From positions 62,001-126,000 of the forward strand of contig SHND01000024.1 of assembly GCA_004295045.1 (NCBI GenBank): a stretch of 64,000 bases of DNA, in the 5' to 3' direction. The notes under the pieces were generated by a model. That model saw only the letters and a list, made by a program, of their open reading frames with translations, was not told the DNA's origin and made no database searches. Source of the DNA: Chloroflexota bacterium. GTDB taxonomy: Bacteria > Chloroflexota > Anaerolineae > UBA4142 > SHND01. Positions 17,968-28,308 of the stretch are shown piece after piece. The translations under genes were made by a program, and so were the position numbers. The first letter of the stretch is position 1; each line of letters begins with the position of its first letter.

Positions 17968-20475
17968 ATGCCTATTATCAAAAAGAACAACGATGAAGAA
18001 CAAGAAATGCAAGAACAGGAAATTGAAACGGGAAGCAATTCGACGATTCCGAGCGAATTGCCGATTTTGCCATTAAAGGGTGTTGTCGTTTATCCGTTAA
18101 CCGTGCTGCCTTTGAATGTTGGGCAAGCGCGTTCTTTGCGTTTGGTGGATGATGTCGTCAAGGAAACAAATCGTTTGATTGGTTTGGTGACAATCAAGAC
18201 CGATAAATTTGAAGATGCGGGTCCCGATGACTTGTACGAAATCGGCACTGCGGCGGTGATTCATCGCATGTTGCGCGCGCCGGACGGCACCGTGCGTTTG
18301 ATTGTGCAAGGCATGGAACGCATCCGCATCAAGGAATTTACATCGCTTGAACCATACTTGAAAGCAAATATCGAACTCGCGCCCGAAACCATCGACAAGA
18401 GTGTCGAGGTCGAAGCGTTGACGCGCAACACGGTCGAATTGTTTCGCACGCTGGTGAGCTTGTCGCAAACGCTGCCCGAAGAATTGTTAATGGCGGCGTT
18501 GAATGTCGAAGATCCGCGTCAACTCGTGTACATGATTGCGACTTCGATGCGGATTGATTTGAAACAAGCGCAAGAATTGCTCGAATTGAATGATGTGCAA
18601 GAAAAACTTGTCAAACTCGACGCGCTGTTGACCAAAGAGGTCGAAGTTCTCGAACTCGGTAAAAAGATTTCGGGGCAAGCGCAGCAAGAAATTGAAAAAA
18701 ATCAGCGCGAATATATTTTGCGCGAACAGCTGAAGCAAATCCAAAAAGAGTTGGGCGAAGGCAGCGAGCAGGAAGCGGAAATCACTTCTTACGACAAAAA
18801 GATTTCCGAAGCGGGGATGCCCGAAGAAGCGGAAAAAGAAGCGCGGCGCGAATTGGACCGCATGAAAACGATGCCGCCCGCCGCCGCCGAATATCACGTC
18901 ATCAAAACGTATCTCGACTGGCTCACCGATTTGCCGTGGAACGTGACTACCGAAGACAATCTCGATATTCCGAACGCGCGCAAAATTCTGGATGAAGACC
19001 ATTACGATTTAAAGGACATCAAAGACCGCATCTTGGAATATCTTGCCGTGCGAAAATTGCGCGCGGAACGCTTGCGCTCCGAAGAACGCGAGGGCGAAGA
19101 GGGTCAAGAATCGCGCACGTATCGCGGTTCCATTCTCACGCTCGTCGGACCGCCCGGCGTAGGCAAAACATCGCTGGGACAATCGGTGGCGCGCGCGTTG
19201 GGACGCAAATTCATTCGCATGTCGCTCGGCGGAATGCACGACGAAGCGGAGATTCGCGGACACCGCCGCACCTACATTGGCGCAATGCCGGGGCGCTTGA
19301 TTCAATCCATCAAACGCGCAGGCACAAAAAATCCCGTCATCATGCTGGACGAAGTGGACAAAGTGGGCGCAGATTATCGCGGCGATCCGTCGAGCGCGCT
19401 CTTGGAAGTTCTCGACCCCGCGCAAAACAAAACATTCCGCGACCATTATCTCGACGTGGATTTTGATTTGTCTCAAGTGATTTTCATTTGTACGGCGAAT
19501 ACGCTCGAAACGATTTCGCCGCCGCTGCGCGACCGCATGGAAATTTTGCCGTTGTCGGGTTACACCGATTACGAAAAGACACAAATCGCGAAAGGGTACT
19601 TGATTCCGCGTCAGTTAAAAGACAACGGCTTGGAGCGAGAGGAAGTAACGTTCGACGAGGAGGCGATTCGCACCATCATTCGCGATTACACGCGCGAGGC
19701 GGGCGTTCGCAATCTCGAACGCGAAGTGGGACGCGTCGCGCGCAAATTGGCAACGAAAGTTGCCGAAGGCGAACAACCGCCCTTTGACGTGACACCCGAA
19801 ATGGTGCGCCAACTTTTGGGCAAGGCGCGTTTCTACAACGAAGTGCGCGAGCGCACCGAAACGCCCGGCGTGGCAACGGGTCTCGCCTGGACACCCGTCG
19901 GCGGCGACATTCTTTTCATCGAAGCAACACGAATGCCCGGCGGCAAAGGTTTTCTCGTCACCGGACAACTCGGCGACGTGATGAAAGAATCATCGCAAGC
20001 GGCGTACTCGTACGTTCGCAGCAAATCAAAAGAATTGGGCATTGAACCCGAAACGATTGAAAAGAGCGACATTCACCTGCACATTCCGGAAGGCGCGACG
20101 CCAAAGGACGGACCGAGCGCGGGCGTGACGATGGCGACGGCGTTGGCATCCTTGTTGACGAATCGCCGCGTCAAAGACAATATCGCCATGACGGGCGAAA
20201 TCACTTTGCGCGGGCGCGTGCTGCCGGTCGGCGGCATCAAGGAAAAAGTTCTCGCGGCGCATCGCGCGGGTCTCGACACGGTAATTCTGCCGAATCGCAA
20301 CGAACGCGACTTGGACGATTTGCCCGAAGAGATTCGCAAGGACTTGAAATTTGTCCTCGCGGAACGCGTGGAAGATGTTTGGAACGCGGCGCTGGAAGCA
20401 AAACCGATTCCGGCGGAAATGAACGGTCACGGCAATCACGAAGCGGAACGCCAAGTGACAAATTCGCTGAATTGA
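17968..20475 (+). CDS. lon: ATP-dependent protease La
   Basis: An 835-residue LonA protease that degrades damaged and regulatory proteins. The LON substrate-binding domain covers about residues 28-220, followed by a coiled-coil stretch. The AAA+ module holds Walker A GPPGVGKT and Walker [12 protein letters not shown]. The protease domain has the catalytic Ser717 in [15 protein letters not shown] and a Lys about 43 residues later in [14 protein letters not shown], the same spacing as Ser679/Lys722 of E. coli Lon. The acidic N-terminal extension before residue 28 is short. AGAGAGG precedes the ATG. It is second in the hsp20-lon operon and ends at a good terminator. Confidence 0.97.
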   Translation: MPIIKKNNDEEQEMQEQEIETGSNSTIPSELPILPLKGVVVYPLTVLPLNVGQARSLRLVDDVVKETNRLIGLVTIKTDKFEDAGPDDLYEIGTAAVIHRMLRAPDGTVRLIVQGMERIRIKEFTSLEPYLKANIELAPETIDKSVEVEALTRNTVELFRTLVSLSQTLPEELLMAALNVEDPRQLVYMIATSMRIDLKQAQELLELNDVQEKLVKLDALLTKEVEVLELGKKISGQAQQEIEKNQREYILREQLKQIQKELGEGSEQEAEITSYDKKISEAGMPEEAEKEARRELDRMKTMPPAAAEYHVIKTYLDWLTDLPWNVTTEDNLDIPNARKILDEDHYDLKDIKDRILEYLAVRKLRAERLRSEEREGEEGQESRTYRGSILTLVGPPGVGKTSLGQSVARALGRKFIRMSLGGMHDEAEIRGHRRTYIGAMPGRLIQSIKRAGTKNPVIMLDEVDKVGADYRGDPSSALLEVLDPAQNKTFRDHYLDVDFDLSQVIFICTANTLETISPPLRDRMEILPLSGYTDYEKTQIAKGYLIPRQLKDNGLEREEVTFDEEAIRTIIRDYTREAGVRNLEREVGRVARKLATKVAEGEQPPFDVTPEMVRQLLGKARFYNEVRERTETPGVATGLAWTPVGGDILFIEATRMPGGKGFLVTGQLGDVMKESSQAAYSYVRSKSKELGIEPETIEKSDIHLHIPEGATPKDGPSAGVTMATALASLLTNRRVKDNIAMTGEITLRGRVLPVGGIKEKVLAAHRAGLDTVILPNRNERDLDDLPEEIRKDLKFVLAERVEDVWNAALEAKPIPAEMNGHGNHEAERQVTNSLN

Positions 20476-20492
20476 ATATAATGTGAACGTGA

Positions 20493-20543
20493 GGGGCGGA
20501 ACGACTGCGAGGCGATACGCCGAGGCAAGTTTCGCCCCTTTTT
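20493..20543 (+). terminator. Terminator of hsp20-lon
   Basis: GGGGCGGAA pairs with TTTCGCCCC over a long internal loop with further inner pairing, followed by a T run. Confidence 0.65.
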
Positions 20544-20560
20544 CGTAAGGAAAGCCAAGT

Positions 20561-20782
20561 ATGGACAGTACCTACAATGTTGCGTTCGAGAGCCGAGATG
20601 TCGTTGTGCGATTTAGCCGTGAAGTCTTTGACCGCGAATTGCTGACCAAATTTCTAGATTTCCTGGAATTGGAAGCAATTCGCCGCCGCAGTCGTTTGAC
20701 ACAGGCGCAAGCGGATGAGCTCGCGGAGGAAATCAATCGCGCGGGTTGGCAGCGTATCAAATCTGATTTTCTGCAACCGTAG
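20561..20782 (+). CDS. Small hypothetical protein (73 residues)
   Basis: A 73-residue protein with no family that I recognise. It has a beta-type start (VVVRFSREVFDRELL) and two helices, LTKFLDFLELEAIRRR and LTQAQADELAEEINRAGW, ending in QRIKSDFLQP. Such short alpha/beta proteins are sometimes antitoxins, but no toxin gene follows: the next 580 bases have no gene. AAGGAAAG precedes the ATG at a fair distance. It may be the remnant of a lost pair. Confidence that it is a gene rests on its ribosome-binding site, its codon use and its place right after the lon terminator. Confidence 0.6.
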   Translation: MDSTYNVAFESRDVVVRFSREVFDRELLTKFLDFLELEAIRRRSRLTQAQADELAEEINRAGWQRIKSDFLQP

Positions 20783-21362
20783 GAATTTAATCGGAGCAAG
20801 AATTTTGGATTCTATGCTTTAGCAGGTTCCTATCTCGAACAGACTACCGACTAAAGTCTAAAATCCACGACTGGCACATGGGTGGAGCGTTTCACCACCT
20901 ATGCTTAACAAACTTATAGTAACGAGTTGGGATTGCGCGAAATTTTCGCTGCGCTATTTGAATTGAAACTTTGGCATACATTTTTGCCAACACGCGGCGG
21001 ACAATGTTTTTGTTCCCTATTGGAATGTTTTCGAGCCGTCTATTTCGGCCAATTTGCTCGAACATTTTTATTGGCGCGGTATTGTTCACCGAGCATCTGG
21101 AACAACCTCGATTTGTCTCCGCACTGAATTTTGCAGTCGAACTCTTTCCCCTTCCCTTCTCCAACAATTTGCGATTGATGTAACTTTGCGCGCTCTTTGA
21201 TTGAAAGAAAAATCGAGCGTGAATCTTTGCGAGTACGGAATTTGATTCGCGTAGATTCGTCGTTATGCGGCGCACAACAAAACGCACCGCGTAACAAAGG
21301 TTCGCGGTTCAATCTGGTCGCGCTCGAGTTACGCGTATCGCAAACCCTAGGAAGGGTCTCAC
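20783..21362. other. 580-base stretch without a recognisable gene
   Basis: Both strands hold only short open frames without good ribosome-binding sites or family resemblance. It is locally more AT-rich than its neighbours. It may hold decayed genes (for example the toxin partner of the 73-residue protein) or an unrecognised RNA. A small GGTGG/CCACC hairpin sits near 20880-20903. Confidence 0.4.
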
Positions 21363-23723
21363 GTGGCATCACGTAAAAAACAATCGAATAAAAATCAGCC
21401 CCCGCAGTGGAAGCGGATGGACTTGCATTTGCACACTCCCGCGTCGGCGGACTATCGCGAGTCGAATGTTTCGTATCTCGACATTTTGAAAAAGGCGGAA
21501 GCAAAAGGACTCGACATTATCGCCATCACCGACCACAACACTGCAGCGGGCTATCGGCGTTACATTGACGAAGTCGAAGATTTGGAATTGCTCGAACGCC
21601 GCAATCGCCTCACCGACGAAGAAAAAGAACAACTGAAAGAATTTCGCCGCTTGCGCGAAAAAATTCTCGTCCTCCCCGGTTTTGAACTCACCGCCACGCT
21701 CGGCTTTCACGTTCTCGGAATTTTTCCGCCCGAAACAACGGTTCGCGAACTCGAACATCTCTTGCTCGATTTGCACGTGCCCGCCGAAAAATTAGATGTC
21801 GGCTCGGGCGAAGTGGGCGCGACGACGGACGTTCTCACCGCGTATCGTTTGATCAATGAAGCGGGCGGCTTGGCAATCGCCGCGCACGCGAATTCATCAC
21901 ACGGCGTTGCGATGCCCGGTTTCGATTTCGGCGGACAAACGCGCATCGCCTACACGCAAGACGAAAATTTGCACGCGCTCGAAGTGACGGATCTCACCTC
22001 CAAAGCGCGTCGCCGCACACAACTTTTCTTTTCGGGAACCAAGCCGGAATATCCGCGCAAGATGCACTGCATTCAAGGCAGCGACGCGCATCGTTTGAAC
22101 GGCATCGCGGGTAACAATCAGGAACTTGGCGTGGGCGATCGCCCCACCGAAATTCTGGTGCCCGAAACGTCGTTCGATGCCATCATGGATGTGTTGATGG
22201 GCAAAGATTTTTCCAAAACGCGTCCATTCACTCCCGCCGCGTCACACGAATTCGACCCAATCTTTTCTGCGCGCGAAGAGGGCGACACGCTCGTTCAGGC
22301 ATTTCACGAGAGCATCGGGAAACATGGGATTGACCGCCGCATTTTGCAAGACGTGGTTGCGCTGGCAAATACAAACGGCGGAACAATCTATATCGGCGCA
22401 AGCGCAAACATTCGCCAGCCCGTTCAAGGTGTCACAAAACCATTCGAGACGTCAAGCCATCTGCGCGCGGAAATTTCCAAGCACATCGTTCCGCCGCTCG
22501 ACGTACAAGTGGATACTTTGAAAAGCGGCGGCAAGCAGGTTTTGCAAATGATTGTGCCGCGCGGCACCGATGTTCCGTACGCGCTCGACTCGACCCAAAT
22601 TTTTGTGCGTTCGGAAAACGAAACTTCACTCGCGGTGCGCGATGAAATTGTGAATCTTGTACGCGACGCGCTCGCAGTTGAATTTGCCGCGCGCGTCGAG
22701 AACGCGCCGTTGGCGACGGTTCAAGCGGTCGAAAAGGCAGAAAAGATTGTTGAAACACAGCCCGGTGGCGAAGCCGCGACAGAGCAAGAGGCGGAGGAAC
22801 CGGCAAAACTCCCCAGCCCCCCGCCGCACACCGGCGTCGAAATTGTTTCCTCCAAAGCACGCGCGCGCGGCAACAATCAATACACGATGCGCGATTTGCG
22901 AAACAATCGCATCATTCACAACGTCACGCGTTCCAGCGCGCGCAAACTTTGGCAGTACGCGATTGCGGAGCATGACAAGAATGCGGTAAGCAAAGCGGAT
23001 GTGAAATGGCTCGGCGATGTTGGGATTGTCAAAGCGAGTGAGCGCGCCGGAAAATTGCGCTACGATTTGGTGCAGCGCGATTCAAACGGCGACTTGCATG
23101 TGTACTATGGCGTCACGGACGATGGCATTCATGGTGTGTGGAAAGATTTGGTCGAAACTCTTTCGGGGCAGACTCCGGTTGAACAAATCGCGGACGATGA
23201 CGAAAACGGTGCCGTCCCGGTCCCCGAAGTTTTCGAACGACCTGCGGACGGTATAGCGCTCGATGCGAGCGAAACGCACGCGGCGTCGCATCTTTTTGCG
23301 GCGGACGATGCTGCGATTCCTGCGGCTGAGGACGCCGCGCCTGCCCTCCTCGCCGTCGAAGCGGCGATTGATCCGCCAAAACTTTTGACTGCGCCCGGAC
23401 GAAATCAATTTCCACCTGTCATCTCGGACTTGCCTTCTACAACCGAAACGGATGACATTCCGCCCTCGCGCGCGGTGGGCAAATTAGGAATGGAAGCGCC
23501 ATCCACCAAAGCATCGAACTTTGGCACGCTGTCAGTGGAACCTCCGAACGCAATCGAGGTGGCAAATGCGCCGACGGATTATGCGGAAATGATTCCGGTC
23601 CATATCGAATCGGGTGAGCCGCTCGCACCGATTGTGGAACAGCCGCGCACAACCTATATTGCGAATAACCCCAATATTGACGTAAATTTAGGCGAGCAAA
23701 TTGTATTGCCGCCTGTAGAATGA
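21363..23723 (+). CDS. PHP-domain phosphoesterase fused to an AlbA/Schlafen-like domain
   Basis: A 786-residue multi-domain protein. Residues 19-300 are a PHP metal-dependent phosphoesterase domain ([14 protein letters not shown] at 19-32, [13 protein letters not shown] near 54-66, later HANSSHG and IQGSDAHRL). Residues about 306-425 resemble the AlbA_2/Schlafen-type domain: [20 protein letters not shown] and [18 protein letters not shown] third, uncharacterised domain follows at about 505-600 ([20 protein letters not shown]), then an acidic, Ala/Pro-rich, probably disordered tail of nearly 200 residues. I chose the GTG at 21363 because GGAAGG lies just upstream. PHP domains cleave phosphoesters; AlbA-like domains bind nucleic acids, so action on nucleic acid or nucleotides is plausible but unproven. 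It is monocistronic with its own terminator. Confidence 0.8.
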   Translation: MASRKKQSNKNQPPQWKRMDLHLHTPASADYRESNVSYLDILKKAEAKGLDIIAITDHNTAAGYRRYIDEVEDLELLERRNRLTDEEKEQLKEFRRLREKILVLPGFELTATLGFHVLGIFPPETTVRELEHLLLDLHVPAEKLDVGSGEVGATTDVLTAYRLINEAGGLAIAAHANSSHGVAMPGFDFGGQTRIAYTQDENLHALEVTDLTSKARRRTQLFFSGTKPEYPRKMHCIQGSDAHRLNGIAGNNQELGVGDRPTEILVPETSFDAIMDVLMGKDFSKTRPFTPAASHEFDPIFSAREEGDTLVQAFHESIGKHGIDRRILQDVVALANTNGGTIYIGASANIRQPVQGVTKPFETSSHLRAEISKHIVPPLDVQVDTLKSGGKQVLQMIVPRGTDVPYALDSTQIFVRSENETSLAVRDEIVNLVRDALAVEFAARVENAPLATVQAVEKAEKIVETQPGGEAATEQEAEEPAKLPSPPPHTGVEIVSSKARARGNNQYTMRDLRNNRIIHNVTRSSARKLWQYAIAEHDKNAVSKADVKWLGDVGIVKASERAGKLRYDLVQRDSNGDLHVYYGVTDDGIHGVWKDLVETLSGQTPVEQIADDDENGAVPVPEVFERPADGIALDASETHAASHLFAADDAAIPAAEDAAPALLAVEAAIDPPKLLTAPGRNQFPPVISDLPSTTETDDIPPSRAVGKLGMEAPSTKASNFGTLSVEPPNAIEVANAPTDYAEMIPVHIESGEPLAPIVEQPRTTYIANNPNIDVNLGEQIVLPPVE

Positions 23724-23724
23724 G

Positions 23725-23759
23725 AAACTGCGAGGGTTCGAGCCCTCGCAGTTTTTTTG
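23725..23759 (+). terminator. Terminator of the PHP/AlbA gene
   Basis: A 12-bp perfect stem (AAACTGCGAGGG with its complement), a 6-base loop and a T run. Confidence 0.88.
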
Positions 23760-23799
23760 TGTACTCGCGCGCCGCGCGCTTTTCTGCTACAATACGCGC

Positions 23800-25047
23800 A
23801 TGAGACGCATCCTTTCGATTTTGCTTCTCTTGAGCGCACTGGCTCTTCCTGCCAGCGCGCGCGCAGACTCTCCAACGCATGTCGTCGCGTACGGTGAAAC
23901 ACTTTACTCGATCGCGCGCAAGTACGGCGTCACGCCGCAAGCACTCGCCAACGCGAATGGTATTTCCGCGCAGAGTTGGGTTTACGCCGGTCAGCGTCTA
24001 CAAATCCCGATTGCTTCCGACAATACAAGCAATGCGCCCGCCTCCGTCGCCCAAGCCTCGCCGAGCGGAATGTATCTGGTGCGGGCAGGCGATACCCTCT
24101 CTTCGCTCTCGCGCAAGTTTGGAATTTCGATCAATGCCATCGCCGAAGCAAACAATATCCCGCCGAATGGGTTTTTGTACACGGGATGGCAGTTGAAAAT
24201 TCCGGGCGCGGCGAATGCGCCCGCAGCCGCGAACAACCCGCCCGCGTCGAACACCACAAATACAAATGCAGCCGACCCATCCAAAGCCGCGACGACTTAT
24301 ATTGTCCAAGCCGGGGATACTTTGTACGGCATTGCGGTGAAACACAGCGTCACGATGGCAGCAATTCGCATTGCGAACAATTTGCCAACGCCGTACGTTT
24401 ATACGGGGCAACGCTTGGTGATTCCCAACACGGCGAGTGCATCCACTACTACCAACAACGCGCCGAGCAACAATTCGATCGCGCCCGGAATTTTGGCGCA
24501 AGTCCAAGACATTCCCGCATACCAGCAAAAGCAGACGCTGACTTGTGAGGAATCCGCCGCGTCTATGGCACTGCGCGGCGCATTGAGCGAAGAACAAATT
24601 GTGGCGGCAATGTCATTCAGCGACAATCCCTTTGAAGGCATTCGCGGCGACACGGATTTTGAATTGTACGGCGGCCTCACCCATTACGGAACCTACGCGC
24701 AGGGTTTGCAGAAAGGTTTGACGAAACTCGGACGCCAATCCACAACGTATTACGGACAATCGTACGCAAGTTTCAAAGCGAGCATCCTCGAAAATTTGAA
24801 GCAAGGTCGTCCGGTGATTTGGTGGACGACGTGGCGCGAATCGTATCAGACTCCACAGTACGTCAAGGTTTCAAACGGCGCACAAGTTCCGCTCACGCCG
24901 TACGAACACACAGTGCTAATTGTTGCGGCAACGAATGAAGGAGTCACGTATCACGACCCGTACGACGGCTCGGTGCGTTTTACGAATTGGGCGAACCATG
25001 AACGCACGTCGGGCTATTTCAACAACATGGCATTGGTTGTGTACTAG
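23800..25047 (+). CDS. Secreted LysM-repeat protein with C39-like peptidase domain
   Basis: A 415-residue exported protein. A signal peptide (MRRILSILLLLSALALPASA) is followed by three LysM modules at about 28-71, 88-132 and 166-209, each with the YxVxxGDTLxxIAxxxG pattern, joined by Ala/Asn/Thr linkers. LysM modules bind peptidoglycan or chitin-like glycans. Residues about 228-415 form a papain-like C39_2 domain with Cys249 (TCEESAASMAL), His370 (YEHTVLIVA) and a following Asp/Asn region (YHDPYDG), the expected triad. It likely acts in the cell wall or outside, as a peptidase or amidase. It lies alone between two terminators. Confidence 0.88.
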   Translation: MRRILSILLLLSALALPASARADSPTHVVAYGETLYSIARKYGVTPQALANANGISAQSWVYAGQRLQIPIASDNTSNAPASVAQASPSGMYLVRAGDTLSSLSRKFGISINAIAEANNIPPNGFLYTGWQLKIPGAANAPAAANNPPASNTTNTNAADPSKAATTYIVQAGDTLYGIAVKHSVTMAAIRIANNLPTPYVYTGQRLVIPNTASASTTTNNAPSNNSIAPGILAQVQDIPAYQQKQTLTCEESAASMALRGALSEEQIVAAMSFSDNPFEGIRGDTDFELYGGLTHYGTYAQGLQKGLTKLGRQSTTYYGQSYASFKASILENLKQGRPVIWWTTWRESYQTPQYVKVSNGAQVPLTPYEHTVLIVAATNEGVTYHDPYDGSVRFTNWANHERTSGYFNNMALVVY

Positions 25048-25048
25048 G

Positions 25049-25078
25049 AAAAACTCCACCGCAAAAGTGGAGTTTTTT
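25049..25078 (+). terminator. Terminator of the LysM/C39 gene
   Basis: AAAACTCCAC pairs with GTGGAGTTTT across an 7-base loop and is followed by T residues. Confidence 0.8.
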
Positions 25079-25112
25079 ATTCAACGCAATACAAATCGGA
25101 GGAATACCAATC

Positions 25113-25712
25113 CTACTCATCGCGCCGAAAAGCGAGACCCACCGCTTGCAACGCGGCGCGCAGCTTGGGCAAATCCTTTGGTCCAATCGCATGCAACGCC
25201 AAAATTTCCTCTTCAGAGTAGCTCGCTAATTTCTCCAAAGTTGTAATCTTGGCAATTGCCAATGCGCGTTTGACCGGGATTGCGAGGTTCTCTGGAAAAC
25301 CGGCTGGAAGTGGCTTTGCGATGAGGCGATTTTCTTTCGCCCTATCCTTTACGATTTTTGTGATTAACTTGGTCGGTAATGGGGCATCCGCCGGAAAATG
25401 AATCGCACCTTTTGGCGTCTTGTACCTTTTCAGCTCTGCGGCATAGACTTTTTTGAAATGGTAACCACGTGGATATAAAGCCACGTTCTGTTCGACCCCA
25501 TCAAACCAAACCAAGCTCTCGTGCAACACATAACCCGGCATCTCATTGCTGAATACTTCGGTAGCATCTGGCGCAGCCCGCCGAATGATTTTGCGCATCT
25601 CGCCCAGTCGCATGCGCATCGGCTCATCGAACGCGGCGATATACGCATCAACCTTCTTGTCCATATTTGGATTGCTAGACCTGGCATCATTCACGATGCT
25701 CTTGTCGTTCAT
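25113..25712 (-). CDS. DUF1801 protein with C-terminal helix-hairpin-helix
   Basis: A 199-residue cytoplasmic protein. Residues 17-130 match the DUF1801/YdhG-like fold (KVDAYIAAFDEPMRMRLGEM, then IRRAAPDATEVFSNEMPGYVL and the FKKVYAAEL strand-helix). Residues 140-199 look like a helix-hairpin-helix as in the RNA polymerase alpha C-terminus (IPVKRALAIAKITTLEKLASY, LHAIGPKDLPKLRAALQ), which could bind DNA. The function is unknown. Its ATG overlaps the stop of the upstream membrane-protein gene by ATGA, which supports this start over the later Met at 25664 and suggests translational coupling. Confidence 0.8.
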   Translation of the reverse strand: MNDKSIVNDARSSNPNMDKKVDAYIAAFDEPMRMRLGEMRKIIRRAAPDATEVFSNEMPGYVLHESLVWFDGVEQNVALYPRGYHFKKVYAAELKRYKTPKGAIHFPADAPLPTKLITKIVKDRAKENRLIAKPLPAGFPENLAIPVKRALAIAKITTLEKLASYSEEEILALHAIGPKDLPKLRAALQAVGLAFRRDE

Positions 25713-26257
25713 ATTGCCATGCTTGGTCTACTTTCCAAGCGGAATGCGAGAATCTCCAATGCGATTGCACCGATTGCTAGAAGAACATAGAGCCAGTTTC
25801 CCCAGAACAAATAAAAAAACTGAACAAATTGGGCCCTGGTTGCTTGCAAGGTGAACATCGCCAAAGCCAGCAAGCAAGCCATCCCCCATACAAGCACGTT
25901 AATGATCTGTACCCGGTATGAGTTTTGATTTCTGAGCAGGAGCAAGTTGCTGCAAAGGGGCAAGACGATGATGGCAATGCCAACGAGAAAGATGAGCTCG
26001 GAAATTTGGAACACAAAATTTCCTTCCTTTATCTCACCCAATGCATAGATAACGCCAGCACCAAACCATTTCGTAATCTCAAGTGCCGACATTGGGTATC
26101 CACAATAGTCACCATATAGTCGCACGAAAGGCGTATGGCATGGATATTGCGCAGGGACATTAATCAGATCAAACGCCCAGGGGCCAAGCATGGCGATGAT
26201 GAACAATGTCATGCCAATTAAGCGAAACCAAATTTTGTTTTTCGCAATGAATGACAT
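25709..26257 (-). CDS. Four-helix integral membrane protein of unknown function
   Basis: A 182-residue hydrophobic protein. Helices are at about 12-32, 62-82 (weaker), 88-108, 118-138 and 145-170. A loop with PAQYPCHTPFVRLYGDYCGYP between the first two carries two cysteines, probably outside the membrane. I do not recognise the family. GAGGA with 6-base spacing selects the ATG at 26257 over a GTG two codons upstream. It is translationally coupled to the DUF1801 gene. A 58-base gap separates it from the molybdoenzyme fusion upstream, so the run of minus-strand genes from 28308 may be one transcript. Confidence 0.75.
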   Translation of the reverse strand: MSFIAKNKIWFRLIGMTLFIIAMLGPWAFDLINVPAQYPCHTPFVRLYGDYCGYPMSALEITKWFGAGVIYALGEIKEGNFVFQISELIFLVGIAIIVLPLCSNLLLLRNQNSYRVQIINVLVWGMACLLALAMFTLQATRAQFVQFFYLFWGNWLYVLLAIGAIALEILAFRLESRPSMAI

Positions 26258-26315
26258 AGCCACTCCTCAAAGCGGCGTCAAAGCACCGCCCGGGCGAGAC
26301 TCGACAACTCCGTCC

Positions 26316-27929
26316 TCAGATGTCCGCCAACTCGCCAAAGTACTCATAGTCTTCGGCAAAGCCGCCTTCACCTTCACCTACACCCTCAAGGTCTTGGACG
26401 AATTCAATTGACGAAATCCATTTGACCATCTTGAACCCAAGTTGATTCTCGACACGCAGTCGCAGTGGCGCGCCATGCAAATGCGATAATGGTTTGCCAT
26501 CCATCTCGTACGCCAGCAAGGTTTGCGGATGCAGGGCATTTGCGATCGCCAAACTTTCGTAATAGCGCCCGCGCGACTCGCCTGTGGTGAACTCGACGCC
26601 ATCGCCGAAAGAATAAAAGACAACGCGCGTTACTTGTGCTTGTGGGCGAACCAGCTCGATCAATTCCTTTAGTGGCAGCCCGCCCCATTCGGCAATGCCC
26701 GACCAGCCTTGAATGCAATGGTGCAGCGTGATTTGCGATTGCTTGCCCAGCGCATTCAAATCATCCAGCGACAGCTCGATCGGATTCTCCACCATGCCGT
26801 ACACTTTCAGCCGGTAATCCTTAAAGCCGTTTTCCGCCAGATTCTTCCATTCTGCGGAATTGGGCATCTTGCCATTGAGCCAAAAAAATGGAGAAATATC
26901 CTCGCGGCGAAACTCGGCTACCGGAGGGTGGCGATCCAGCAAAAGACTCATCACCGGAGTGACGATCCATTTAGCGATGTGCTGCACGAAGCGTGGCTTT
27001 CGCCAAGCTAATCCGTTTGCCAGCGCGTTTATCACCACGACAACTCCGATTCCCACCAAGCCGACGTACAAGCCGATCAGACTGGCATCGTCGGTGCCAA
27101 ACACTATATGGTTCATGTTCCGCGCGAGACCGGTGATTGCCACCATCGCCACGTGTGCGATGAGAAAGAGAACGAAAGCGCACATCACCATAAAGTGAAG
27201 CGACCGTCCGATTTGCCGATTGCCGGGCAAGCGGGGATACCACGAAAAGCGGTTGGTCAGCGCCGGCGACATTGACGGACCCGTAATGATCGCCAGCGGC
27301 GCCAGAATAAAGACCACTCCAAAGTACGCCAGTTGCTGCAAGGCGTTGTAGTGATAAAAACCGTCCGGCTCGGGCGGCAGTTGAAGCGTGGCATAGTGAA
27401 CCCAGACAGCCCAGGCATCAGGAATGACCTGCCACGAGTTTGGCACGAGTCGCTGCCAATAGCCGGTGCCGAAAAGCAGTCCCACAAAGATAATGCCGTT
27501 CGCAACCCAGAAGAGGATGCTCAGAAAATGCCAGTGCCGAGCCATGCCGATGGTGTGCCGTTTGCCGGGCAAGCCGACCCACGGCGTAAGGTAGCGAGAG
27601 TCCTGCTTGGAAGTCCAGACCTGATCTTTCGGCACCTCCACCGGCGTAAAGCGAACCCATTCCGTGCCGGGCGTGCAGTGAACGTTCCAGTACAGCCGCG
27701 GATGGTCTGCGAGAGTCTGGAGACCGCTGCGGACGAGGAGAACCAAGAACAAAAAGTTCACGTAATGGGTAATTCGGATCCACGCGGGAAAGCCCGATGG
27801 TTCCGGTCCCGGCTCTGGGTAAATAGGGACTGGCGGCAATCCAAAAATTGCCCAATAAATAAAAGCCGCTGCGACCGGGACAAAAAACAGCAAGCCGATT
27901 AAAAAAAGTATTTTTCGCTGAATGTGCAT
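26316..27929 (-). CDS. Cytochrome b-type membrane domain fused to a sulfite-oxidase-family molybdopterin domain
   Basis: A 537-residue fusion. Residues 1 to about 315 hold six or so membrane helices with histidines placed as in cytochrome b561/formate-dehydrogenase gamma subunits (HYVNFLFLVLLV, MARHWHFLSILFW, LHFMVMCAFVLFLIAHVAM), so it likely binds heme b. Residues about 355-537 are a sulfite-oxidase/YedY-like molybdopterin domain with the Mo-ligating Cys405 in HHCIQGWSGIAEWGG. The arrangement resembles an MsrPQ-like system on one chain: membrane heme b delivering electrons to or from a Mo centre. No Tat signal is visible, so the side of the membrane is unclear. The substrate is unknown. GGAGA precedes the ATG, and a cupin gene lies 34 bases upstream. 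Confidence 0.83.
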   Translation of the reverse strand: MHIQRKILFLIGLLFFVPVAAAFIYWAIFGLPPVPIYPEPGPEPSGFPAWIRITHYVNFLFLVLLVRSGLQTLADHPRLYWNVHCTPGTEWVRFTPVEVPKDQVWTSKQDSRYLTPWVGLPGKRHTIGMARHWHFLSILFWVANGIIFVGLLFGTGYWQRLVPNSWQVIPDAWAVWVHYATLQLPPEPDGFYHYNALQQLAYFGVVFILAPLAIITGPSMSPALTNRFSWYPRLPGNRQIGRSLHFMVMCAFVLFLIAHVAMVAITGLARNMNHIVFGTDDASLIGLYVGLVGIGVVVVINALANGLAWRKPRFVQHIAKWIVTPVMSLLLDRHPPVAEFRREDISPFFWLNGKMPNSAEWKNLAENGFKDYRLKVYGMVENPIELSLDDLNALGKQSQITLHHCIQGWSGIAEWGGLPLKELIELVRPQAQVTRVVFYSFGDGVEFTTGESRGRYYESLAIANALHPQTLLAYEMDGKPLSHLHGAPLRLRVENQLGFKMVKWISSIEFVQDLEGVGEGEGGFAEDYEYFGELADI

Positions 27930-27963
27930 GATTTTTCTCCAAGCCGCGCAATCGGACTCGAGA

Positions 27964-28308
27964 TTATTCTTGCCTGACTATATCAACCGAGATCTCCACA
28001 GCCGGAATCGTTCCCCTGTTCTCGAGCCAGTGCGTGGTATTCTTATCTTCGGGCCAGCCCACTCCGGGACCATAGTCCGTAGCGACTCCATTTCGATGGT
28101 CAGTAATCATTCCTTGCAGAATATAGACAATGCCCGGTCTGTCTTTATGATCGTGAATGGGTCCAAAGACACCACCGGGGTCAAACGTCACAATACGCAT
28201 TCGAAGTTGGCGCCCTGCCATGCCCTCTATTTCAGGTCCAAGGTCAATCGTTTCAAGTAACTTTACCGTTACACCTTTCGTCTCAAGCGCCGCCTGTTCG
28301 GTACTCAT
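27964..28308 (-). CDS. Small cupin-domain protein
   Basis: A 114-residue single cupin. Metal-binding residues are visible in the first motif, GPIHDHKDRPGIVYILQG (residues 50-67), and the second motif holds THWLENRGTIPAVEI. Small cupins of this type bind a metal ion or a sugar/acid ligand; the reaction cannot be told. GGAGAGCACG gives a good ribosome-binding site for the ATG. It lies 34 bases upstream of the cytochrome b/molybdopterin fusion and is probably the first gene of that operon. Confidence 0.85.
   Translation of the reverse strand: MSTEQAALETKGVTVKLLETIDLGPEIEGMAGRQLRMRIVTFDPGGVFGPIHDHKDRPGIVYILQGMITDHRNGVATDYGPGVGWPEDKNTTHWLENRGTIPAVEISVDIVRQE

Noticed and set aside
20892..21287. 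A 131-residue minus-strand frame and small plus-strand frames in the gap at 21 kb
   Set aside because: Residue composition is not protein-like and no ribosome-binding site is visible.
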